Shown piece after piece: positions 53,653 to 62,275 of a DNA stretch of 64,000 nucleotides (its first letter is position 1; each line of letters opens with the position of its first letter). The position numbers and the translations under genes were made by a program. Under the pieces are notes generated by a model. It was not told where the DNA came from and did no database searches. It worked only from the letters and a program-made list of their open reading frames with translations. The stretch comes from Sophora flavescens (Eukaryota; Streptophyta; Magnoliopsida; Fabales; Fabaceae), in the NCBI GenBank assembly GCA_030762895.1, contig CM061070.1, forward strand, positions 35,367,652 through 35,431,651. The letters are read 5' to 3'.

Positions 53653-54153
53653 ATGGATCCGAACGTTCCCTTGGCACAGTCGAGCTCGAGGAGCGAAGTG
53701 TTTGATCATGCTGTGACAGCAGGGACCTGGACTATATATGAGGGTGCGACGACCGCGACGTATCGAGGACATGTCACGACTACCGAGACGAATACTAACG
53801 AAGTGCCCATACGAAGGGTTCATACCGTCGAGACGAGGACTGTGGCGCTTCCACCTCCATGGTACTACCTTTATACGCTACAAGTCACCGTTCTCCTTCA
53901 TGAGCATTTTGATCCAGTTGAACCACTTGTGGAGGATCCAGTGGAGGAGGATCCCGAAGAGGATCCCAAGGAAGAGCCTCTTGAGCTGATAGAGGTCGAG
54001 GACGAGGAGGAGGAGGAGCCAGAGTACCATCCGCAGGATCCCGGAGATGACGACGTCCCTATCGATGATGGCGGTGACATTATCGATCTGACATCTGATA
54101 TCTCGTCTGCAGTTAGTGTTTGTGGTCACTTTGCATGCAAGAGGGATTGGTAG
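53653..54153 (+). CDS. Acidic ORF within the Tekay LTR, 166 aa, function unknown
   Basis: Starts MDPNVPLAQSSSRSEVFD and has an acidic, proline-rich middle (DPVEEDPEEDPKEEPLELIE and following) and an end with DDDVPIDDGGDIIDLTSD. I recognise no domain. It lies about 400 bp upstream of the LTR end. GC-rich codon use and length suggest it may be a real reading frame carried by this LTR lineage or a captured gene end. It may also be chance in GC-rich sequence. Confidence 0.4.
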   Translation: MDPNVPLAQSSSRSEVFDHAVTAGTWTIYEGATTATYRGHVTTTETNTNEVPIRRVHTVETRTVALPPPWYYLYTLQVTVLLHEHFDPVEPLVEDPVEEDPEEDPKEEPLELIEVEDEEEEEPEYHPQDPGDDDVPIDDGGDIIDLTSDISSAVSVCGHFACKRDW

Positions 54154-54559
54154 ATCGTTCGTCGGCTTTTGGAGTTGTCCCGATAGTCCCTAGGCCTTTA
54201 GAGCCATCTTTGGAGTCTTGTACCTAGTTCCATATCCCCGGTTTGATGTTTCTTTTTTTACCTGTTTCTTCAGTAGCTGTTTTAGTGTATGTTGGCCAGT
54301 TCGACAAGACCCGTTTTGTAATCAAAACTAAGATCCCAAGTAGGACAGTTATATTTATATGAAGGATGTTTATTTTGATGTTCCGAGTGTTCATCACCTT
54401 TTATTAACTTCTTTTAACCAAAAAAAAAAAAATTTGAGTACCCTTTTTCAGTAACCCTATATAAAAGGTTATTTTTACGAAATCGACCAGCGTTTTAAAT
54501 AGGTTTCTTTTCCGTAACGGGTAACCATGTGATGCCGGGTTTTAGGATGTCACATTAGT

Positions 54560-54571
54560 TGGTATCAGAGC
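54560..54571 (+). promoter_or_regulatory. Primer-binding site, tRNA-iMet (Tekay)
   Basis: TGGTATCAGAGC, a perfect complement of the tRNA-iMet 3' end, five bases after the LTR end at 54554. Confidence 0.95.
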
Positions 54572-54736
54572 TAGTCGAGTCTTTCGGGAATGTTTGGGTT
54601 TAGGTCTGTTGTGTTGAAGTTGTGTTTTTCTCTGTCTGGATGTTGTTGAATTACTTCTTTGAGGTAATGTGTGATAACCCGTGGTTCACATCCCTTTTCT
54701 GGCTGTTATCTGACTGCTTGTGTGGTATAGGTCAGT

Positions 54737-56332
54737 ATGAACTAGAGAGGTGCTCGTGGACGTGGACGAGGCTACGGAGGAATGGATTTCGCTGCCTGAG
54801 TGCTGGCTGATGTGGCTGCTGTAATAGCTCTTCAGACGGCTAATGCTGCTACCCAGAACCAACAAGAGTAACAGAAGGCAAGACAAGCTGCAGAGGGAAG
54901 GCATATGGATGCTTTCCGACATCGGAATCCGTCGTAGTTTGATGGAGATGTGGATCCAATAAAGGTTGATCTTTGGATTCAGGAGCTAGAGATGATCTTC
55001 GATCTGGTACACACTCCAGAGGAATCTAAGGTACCCTATTCCATGTTCCAGCTAGTGGGCGATGCTGAGTACTGGTGGAAGGGCACCGTGCAGTTGTTGG
55101 AGGCTGAGCACCAGGCGATCACCTGGGGAGCATTTCGTGGCAAGTTTCTAGACAAATACTTTCCCTAGAGTGCCCGGAAAGAGAAGGAGCAGGAGTTCAT
55201 GAGGCTGAGTCAGCGGGACCTGACAGTAGGGGAGTATGCGGCGAGGTTTGAATCCCTTGCCAAGTATTTCCGTTTATTTCAAGACATTCCCAGTGAGGAA
55301 TGGAAGTGTGAGCAGTTTGAAGCCGGTCTGCACTTCGAGATTAAAGAATCGGTATTGCCGTTGGAGATCAGGAACTTCCAAGCACTAGTAGTGAAGTGTC
55401 AGAAAATTGAGATGATGCACAGAGGAAGGGATAACAAGGGAAGCGCAGGAGGACCTGTTCGTCCTAAGAGCCAGAATCAAGGCCAGGATTCAAAATGGAA
55501 GCAGAACTAGAGGAAGCTATATCACCAGGCATCTAGCTACAACCAGAAACAACAACAAGCTCGTCCCAGTGTTTCGGGGACAGGAAGTGGAGGCCAGAGA
55601 AACAACGATCAAGGCCAAGAAAGGAGATGTTTCAGGTACGGAGATCCGAGCCACCTGGCCAATGCTTGCCCGAAGAAGGATTACAAGTGTAACAACTTTG
55701 ACCGCGTGGGACACTTGGCAAAGGAGTGCCACGCACCGAAGAGGGGGCATTCTGTCAACCATGCCAGAGTAAACAAGCCAACCGTTAAGGGAAGAGTGTA
55801 TACCATGAGTGGTGCTGAGGCATCGAACTCTGCTGTTCTTGTGCAAGGTAAGTGCGACTTTACTGGTAATCTCTTGTCTGTACTTTTCGATTCAAGTGAA
55901 ACTTATTCTTTTATTTCGATGGATCATGTGAAAATTCTAGACTTGCATGTTTCTTCCTTGCCATATAATCTGATTGTTTCTACCCCAACTGCTGAACCTG
56001 TGACTGTTAATTATGTTTGCTTAAACTGTCCTATCATCTTTTAGAATAGACATTTCCTTGTAGACTTGATCTGTTTGCCTTTAGTACAGTTAGATGTAAT
56101 CTTAGGCATGGATTGGTTATCTTTCAACCATATCCTAATAGATTGTGCTCAGAAAACCTTAATTTTTAGGGAGGATATTTCTGGATTTTTATCTGCTAGT
56201 CAGGTAAGAGCTTCTTTGAAAGAAGGAGCTCAAGGTTACATGCTGCTATTTTCCTTGGACGTCGAGAGCGAGTTTGACTTGGAATTCGTACCTATCGTTC
56301 GAGAGTTTCCAGAGGTTTTCCCTGAGGATGTA
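54737..56332 (+). pseudogene. Tekay gag-protease, riddled with stops
   Basis: From ATG at 54737 the gag frame shows RGARGRGRGYGG, then FDGDVDPIKVDLWIQELEMI, YWWKGTVQLLEAEHQAITWG, EYAARFESLAKYFRLFQDIP and two knuckles that have lost Cys residues (CFRYGDPSHLANACP; CNNFDRVGHLAKEC). Protease has LFDSSETYSFIS where DSGATHSFIS is usual, then VILGMDWLSFNHILIDCAQK. Stops occur at 54743, near 54797, 54868, 54936, 55166, 55508 and 56042. Most fit CAG to TAG or CAA to TAA. The frame ends FPEVFPEDV at the family 3 insertion. Confidence 0.9.
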
Positions 56333-57857
56333 TGTTGTGACGCCGGCAAGTGTACCGGGCCATCGCAAGTAATAAAATAAACACGGTAAGTAATTACCGA
56401 GGTCGAACTCAGGGATTGGGCTACCAATTCGACTAATCCGCGGGAAATCCGATACGTTTGGTCAAGTTACAGAAGGTGGTTGAGGGAGAGAGAGATTAAT
56501 ATCAAAAATTCAATTAACGAATCTAATAAACTAATTAACTAAAAATCAGAAATTAAAATGTCCAAGGTCACAAATCCACCTACCCAATATGCATTCCCAA
56601 GTGATGATGAATTCCTCCCTAAGTTCAATTACGATGTCAACCGGGACCCCCAATTTCTCCTATATCCACTCTGTGCTCAATAGGACGTATTCGACGATTG
56701 GATTAATTACTTACTAGGCCTCATAATCCTAATCTCGAATTTGATTAATTCTTGTTCCCTATAAGGTTGCACTAATCTCCTACTCACTCTCGTGCAATAT
56801 TCGATTAGCGATCCTAATTCAAGTTCTAAAACGCGAATCGCCTCTCGGCCTCAAACACGTTTAACTAGTTAATCACGCAAAACATATGATCAACGCAATC
56901 AAATCAGAATTGGAAAACATAAATTGAGACAAGGGAGAAAGACATACATCACATTGAATCTACACCGCCATGGGCGACTTCATTGCTCCCTCGGACGAGG
57001 GGATTAGTTCCTCATGCTCATAGACAAACAATCGGACATAATCACCATCGTAAAATAAAAAGAAAAAGGGAGACGCAGCTCCAAAGAGAAAAGGATTCGT
57101 AACTACTGATCTAAACTAGTGGAAAACAACCTCCGAACTCCTCCTCCTAAAACTGATCTGCAACAGCCTTTAAATAAGGATTCTGAATCTTGCTCGCTTG
57201 CGGGGCGAGCACTCCTTCGCGAGGCGAATTTTAGTATTGGCGGGCTTTCAAATTTGGATTTTCGCGAGGCGAGGGTGTGTTCGCGGGGCGAGTCTTCCAA
57301 CTTCAATCTGTCACAGTCGTGACCTTCATCACGGCTATGCCGTGATGGTCTCTGTCTTCCAGGATCTTCAGGATCTCGCGAGGCGAACTGTCTCTCGCGG
57401 GGCGAGATTTCAAACCTAAATTTGTCACAGCCGTGACCTTAATCACGGCTATGTCGTGATGGTCTCTGTCTTGCAGGTCTTCAGACTCTCGCGGGGCGAG
57501 AATATTCTCGCGGGTCGAGGCAGAGTGATGACTGTTCCTGCTTTATCTGATGTTCAGGCTCGCGAGGCGAGCATCCACTCGCGTGGCGAGCATCTCCAGA
57601 AGTGCTTTTTCCACTGCTTCTTAACTTTCCTTGACTCCCGGAGTTTCACTTATTGACCTGAAAACACCAAAAGCAACCAAAAGCATAATTCTATCCAAAA
57701 TAAGCTAAAAACTACACAAAAAGACGCAAAACGAGTCAAAGTCCAACTTAGGAACAAAACAAGGCAAATTTGGGCGAAAACGAGAGTGAACTCGACTGAT
57801 TGGCACATAAACCCTAGTTCATCTAGTCATAAAACTAGATAAGCCAGAGGCTTATCA
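56333..57857 (-). repeat. 3' LTR of family 3
   Basis: 1525 bp, TGTTGTGACGCC...GGCTTATCA on the plus strand. The sense start is TGATAAGCCTCTGGCTTATC, with a perfect 8-bp stem at the LTR edge. The PPT is on the right. Confidence 0.95.
57169..57600 (-). promoter_or_regulatory. U3 palindrome array and TATA-like box, family 3 3' LTR
   Basis: In the sense direction seven paired-palindrome modules precede TATTTAAA (57176-57169). Five are CTCGCGAGGCGAG-type pairs about 6 nt apart. Two are the ATCACGGCATAGCCGTGAT plus TCACGGCTGTGA type known from family 1. The two kinds alternate in blocks. Regulatory function is inferred from position. Confidence 0.6.
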
Positions 57858-59120
57858 AAACACCCCAAACTTAAACCTTGCTTGTCCCCAAGCAAGCTAA
57901 AACTCAAAAAGGACTCAAGACTTGGCAAGCCTAAAGGAATCAATCGATTTCACACAAATTTCATGCAATTAAAACAGTTTTTCTCCAATGATCTCCCCCC
58001 CTTTTGCATCAATGTAATCCCCACATTCATTTACTTTAAACAATTGAGAACTTCAGCATTCATGCAATCATTAATCTAAGTTGAGGATCAGAGTCACACA
58101 AAAGGAAGATCACCAATTTCAAACAATTGCCTTCCTCACAAGGGTATGTAAAATTTCACTCATTCGCTCAATTCGTCAAGGCTATCAAATTTTCACTTAA
58201 TGTCACGTATCAAGAGCACTTCCCATGAATTTGATTTTCATCTCAAAAATGGTTCCCACGAAAACATGCATGCAACATCAGAAGGTCTTTTAAAGGTTGA
58301 AATGGGGCCTGGCTGAGGGTAGGATATTCAAGGATACTCGGCTTAAGTCCCTAGGAACTAAGAGAGCATGAGCATTTGACACATATTCCACTCAAATTCC
58401 TTTTTCCATTTTTCTTTTTGCCTCGGGTGACTACAACCTTTTCCTTGCTTTTTTTTTTGTTTTGCCCCTTTTCCTTTGGCATTTTTTTTTCATCAACCTT
58501 TATTTTTCTTTTTCTCACCCCCAATATGACACATCACCTTGTAGCCACCCCAAACTTAGTTCCTCACAACCATTCTCTTGCTACGCTTCCATGCTCTCCT
58601 AATCCTAAGATTGGGTTAACATGGTTTTTCAGATTTTGGCTTGTAATATAGGGTCATCAAGAAACAATAGGTCAATTAGGCTCAATGTGGCTAACTAGGG
58701 AACATGCATTAGGGATGGTCCTTTTTAGGCCAAGTAGTTATTCAAAGAAAATTGCCTAAATCATTTGATGCAACACATAAACATGCAAACCATATAGAGA
58801 TTCAAGCAAATTCGGGAAAGTGCAACTTAATAATGATTCACACAATCAAAAACAGAGTTGGAGGCTCAAATCCTCACCTGGACATTTTGCAAATTGTTTG
58901 ACCGAGATACAATTCCTAGTGTGTGCATCCCCCTCACCCCAAACTTATCATAAATCAAGCAATCACAATAAAATTCTCAAAGTTCAGTTTTCAATTTTTA
59001 AGTGGGGATAAACTTTTCTATTTTCAGAACCTAGGGGGAAATCATCAATGGTCAAAATAATACATGCAATCAATCTATGCTAAATTCAATTAAAATCCAA
59101 AAAGCTTGCCGACACGACAT
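57858..59120 (-). other. 3' untranslated region of family 3
   Basis: Non-coding, between the ORF stop and the 3' LTR. The 13-mer TAAGTTTGGGGTG (minus) occurs three times exactly: next to the LTR (57873-57861), at 58558-58546 and at 58947-58935. The middle has T-rich runs (58430-58530). No other feature is supported. Confidence 0.7.
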
Positions 59121-60485
59121 TCATACAACAACTCTTGATCTTCTCAAATTATTCAAGAGTGACAAACAAAACAAAACAAAAAGCAAACACAAAAACAAAG
59201 GTGAGGAAAGGAGAGGGATACCTAGCTTGGGTTGCCTCCCAAGTAGCGCTTGTTTAACGTCCCGAGCCTGACTTATTAAGAAGCATCCACCTGGATCCCA
59301 TAGCCTGTGAAACAAGGGCCAAGAGACGCTCATCATGTGAGATCCTCCACCCGGATCCCATGGTTTATGAAGTGGCCCTCGCAGGAGCAATACGACTCTA
59401 TCCATGATTCCACCTAGCCTTTTTGTGAAAACTCCATTGACCTCTATAATTATGCACTCACTTCCTCTCGGGTCAAATGGTGTCTTCACGAGGAAGTGTG
59501 CCAGACAAGTGGGAGGGTCTAACTTACCGGTGTCCACACATGCATGCAAGCCAACATATTTATTTAACGCATCAAAATCAGGTTGCTTGGCAAGCATGGT
59601 GAAATCCTCTACCACTTTATCTTCATTTTGATCTCTACCCCCTTGCTCCAGTGCCTTGTCCTTTGCCAACTCCTCTTCCTTAGGTTGCTCTTCCTCAACA
59701 TGTGGCTGTTCCTGGGCCTTGTCGCTTGTCAATTCCGTTTCCTCCGGTTGTTCTTCCTCAACATGTGGTAGTTCTTCCTCAACTCCCTGAGAACTAGTTA
59801 CATCCCAGTCATATCCCAACACCCCACTGCTTCTAGTTGTTGTGGGATTGCATTGGTTCTTAGGGTCGTTCTCGGTATCAACTGGGAAAGTCTCTGGGGG
59901 ATGCTCATTTAGTTGCCTTGCGAGTTGGGCAATCTTCATCTCTAATGCCGCATTCGCCTTCTCAAATGATGTGGCCATCTTATCAATGGCCGCACTTGTC
60001 TTATCAATTGCCGCATTTGTCCTCTCAAGAGCCAACTCCCAAGGTTGTCTTCCACCATCCTGTTGAGGTTGTTGTTGCCAGTTCTGTTGAGGTTGTGGTT
60101 GCCAATCTAGACCATTGTCAGCATTACTCCAAACGAAATCCAGATGGTCTCTACTCATATAACCCCAATACTGATTCTGACTCTGATAGTTATCCTGGGG
60201 TACGTTGTCATAGAAATTATGGCAAGAGTCCACATATTCTTGAGAGGAGTAGAAAGGACAGCTCCAAGTGTCATGGTCTCCATTACAATTGTCACAACCC
60301 GGAGGCATCCCCTCGTGTATCGCATTAACTTTCTTGTTCCCAGACAAAGCCTCAATCTGCAACTTCAACAATCTGTTTTGCTCTAAAATGGCTTCCATTG
60401 TTGCATAATTGAATCCATTTGAGGTTTCCCAACCACGGTTGTAATCATTGTACGACATCTCCTCCAATGATGCCCATCCATCCAT
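59121..60485 (-). CDS. Gag-like protein of family 3, 454 aa, intact
   Basis: Starts MDGWASLEEMSYNDYNRGWE. A knuckle-like C64-C67-H71-C76 (CDNCNGDHDTWSC, one residue shorter before His than usual) is followed by VDSCHNFYDN, closely matching NSCHNFYDTN of the family 1 gag, so it is a gag relative without the capsid part. Next come a glutamine-rich stretch (about 128-145), an alanine-rich helical stretch (TSAAIDKMATSFEKANAALE) and two repeats of PHVEEEQP. The C-terminal part (LHACVDTGKLDPPTCLAHFL, twice WDPGG) I do not recognise. The end overlaps the conserved hairpin (LLGRQPKLG). No stop or shift is seen. It may bind its own RNA for packaging; that is inference. Confidence 0.85.
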   Translation of the reverse strand: MDGWASLEEMSYNDYNRGWETSNGFNYATMEAILEQNRLLKLQIEALSGNKKVNAIHEGMPPGCDNCNGDHDTWSCPFYSSQEYVDSCHNFYDNVPQDNYQSQNQYWGYMSRDHLDFVWSNADNGLDWQPQPQQNWQQQPQQDGGRQPWELALERTNAAIDKTSAAIDKMATSFEKANAALEMKIAQLARQLNEHPPETFPVDTENDPKNQCNPTTTRSSGVLGYDWDVTSSQGVEEELPHVEEEQPEETELTSDKAQEQPHVEEEQPKEEELAKDKALEQGGRDQNEDKVVEDFTMLAKQPDFDALNKYVGLHACVDTGKLDPPTCLAHFLVKTPFDPRGSECIIIEVNGVFTKRLGGIMDRVVLLLRGPLHKPWDPGGGSHMMSVSWPLFHRLWDPGGCFLISQARDVKQALLGRQPKLGIPLLSSPLFLCLLFVLFCLSLLNNLRRSRVVV

Positions 60486-60722
60486 TCAAGCCTCTTCCGC
60501 TCTCTGCTTCTTTCCTTAAGCGCTTCTCGGTCTTGGTGATCTCCGTATCAAATAGCAAGCCCTCTTGTGGGAGGGTACCTCGCATACAAAAACAAGGCAA
60601 GACCAAGTGGAATCAAAGAAGTAGAGAGATAATAGTAAATAAAAATAAAAATAAAAACAAAATAAAATTAACTTAGCCAAATAATCAAACTTCCCTAAAA
60701 TTAGGAAAATTGGTTGTGCCAA

Positions 60723-60740
60723 TCCCCGGCAACGGCGCCA
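60723..60740 (-). promoter_or_regulatory. Primer-binding site, tRNA-Asp (family 3)
   Basis: Minus strand TGGCGCCGTTGCCGGGGA, a perfect complement to the tRNA-Asp 3' end, six bases from the 5' LTR. Confidence 0.95.
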
Positions 60741-60746
60741 AAAACT

Positions 60747-62270
60747 TGTTGTGATGCCGGCAAGTGTACCGGGTCGTCGCAAGTAATAAAATAAACACGG
60801 TAAGTAATTACCGAGGTCGAACTCAGGGATTGGGCTACCAATTCGACTAATCCGTGGGAAATCCGATACGTTTGGTCAAGTTACAGAAGGTGGTTGAGGG
60901 AGAGAGAGATTAATATCAAAAATTCAATTAACGAATCTAATAAACTAATTAACTAAAAATCAGAAATTAAAATGTCCAAGGTCACAAATCCACCTACCCA
61001 ATATGCATTCCCAAGTGATGATGAATTCCTCCCTAAGTTCAATTACGATGTCAACTGGGACCCCCAATTTCTCCTATATCCACTCTGTGCTCAATAGGAC
61101 GTATTCGACGATTGGATTAATTACTTACTAGGTCTCATAATCCTAATCTCGAATTTGATTAATTCTTGTTCCCTATAAGGTTGCACTAATCTCCTACTCA
61201 CTCTCGTGCAATATTCGATTAGCGATCCCAATTCAAGTTCTAAAACGCGAATCGCCTCTCGGCCTCAAACACGTTTAACTAGTTAATCACGCAAAACATA
61301 TGATCAACGCAATCAAATCAGAATTGGAAAACATAAATTGAGACAAGGGAGAAATACATACATCACATTGAATCTACACCGCCATGGGCGGCTTCATTGC
61401 TCCCTCGGACGAGGGGATTAGTTCCTCATGCTCATAGACAAACAATCAGACATAATCACCATCGTAAAATAAAAAGAAAAAGGGAGACGCAGCTCCAAAG
61501 AGAAAAGGATTCGTAACTACTGATCTAAACTAGTGGAAAACAACCTCCGAACTCCTCCTCCTAAAACTGATCTGCAACAGCCTTTAAATAAGGATTCTGA
61601 ATCTTACTCGCTCGCGGGGCGAGCACTCCTTCGCGAGGCGAATTTTAGTATTGGCGGGCTTTCAAATTTGGATTTTCGCGAGGCGAGGGTGTGTTCGCGG
61701 GGCGAGTCTTCCAACTTCAATCTGTCACAGCCGTGACCTTCATCACGGCTATGCCGTGATGGTCTCTGTCTTCCAGGATCTTCAGGATCTCGCGAGGCGA
61801 ACTGTCTCTCGCGGGGCGAGACTTCAAACCTAAATTTGTCACAGCCGTGACCTTAATCACGGCTATGCCGTGATGGTCTCTGTCTTGCAGGTCTTCAGAC
61901 TCTCGCGGGGCGAGAATATTCTCGCGGGGCGAGGCAGAGTGATGACTGTTCCTGCTTTATCTGATGTTCAGGCTTGCGGGGTGAGCATCCACTCGCGTGG
62001 CGAGCATCTCCAGAAGTGCTTTTTCCACTGCTTCTTGACTTTCGTTGACTCCCGGAGTTTCACTTATTGACCTGAAAACACCAAAAGCAACCAAAAGCAT
62101 AATTCTATCCAAAATAAGCTAAAAACTACACAAAAGACGCAAAACGAGTCAAAGTCCAACTTAGGAACAAAACAAGGCAAATTTGGGCGAAAACGAGAGT
62201 GAACTCGACTGATTGGCACATAAACCCTAGTTCATCTAGTCATAAAACTAGATAAGCCAGAGGCTTATCA
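60747..62270 (-). repeat. 5' LTR of family 3
   Basis: 1524 bp, TGTTGTGATGCC...GGCTTATCA on the plus strand, next to the right ATGTA. It keeps CG at several palindrome positions where the other LTR has TG or CA, and the reverse elsewhere. Confidence 0.95.
61583..62010 (-). promoter_or_regulatory. U3 palindrome array and TATA-like box, family 3 5' LTR
   Basis: Same module order as at 57169-57600: TATTTAAA at 61590-61583 and seven paired palindromes upstream in the sense direction. As the 5' copy, this would be the promoter used for transcription of the element. Confidence 0.6.
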
Positions 62271-62275
62271 ATGTA

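Larger units (their letters stand above)
43102..54554 (+). repeat. 5' LTR of the Tekay element (interrupted)
   Basis: TGTAACACCC...GATGTCACA. Subtracting the nested element and one TGAGT leaves about 4755 bp, long but within what large chromovirus LTRs reach. It carries a TATA box, a long TTC tract, a six-fold 145-bp repeat and an ORF near its 3' end. Sequence on both sides of the nested element (GGGGCCATGAG and TCCTATTCATG) joins without loss. The 3' LTR lies outside the window. Confidence 0.8.
56333..62270 (-). mobile_element. Family 3: gag-only non-autonomous LTR element, TSD ATGTA
   Basis: 5938 bp with 1525- and 1524-bp LTRs, flanked by ATGTA (56328-56332 and 62271-62275). Minus strand: 5' LTR, perfect tRNA-Asp PBS, one intact 454-codon ORF, 1.3-kb 3' region and PPT (AAGTTTGGGGTG). 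No protease, RT or integrase, a structure described for TR-GAG type elements. By eye the LTRs differ at about 20 sites, mostly transitions. Removing it with one ATGTA rejoins the host pol as [15 protein letters not shown]. Confidence 0.95.
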
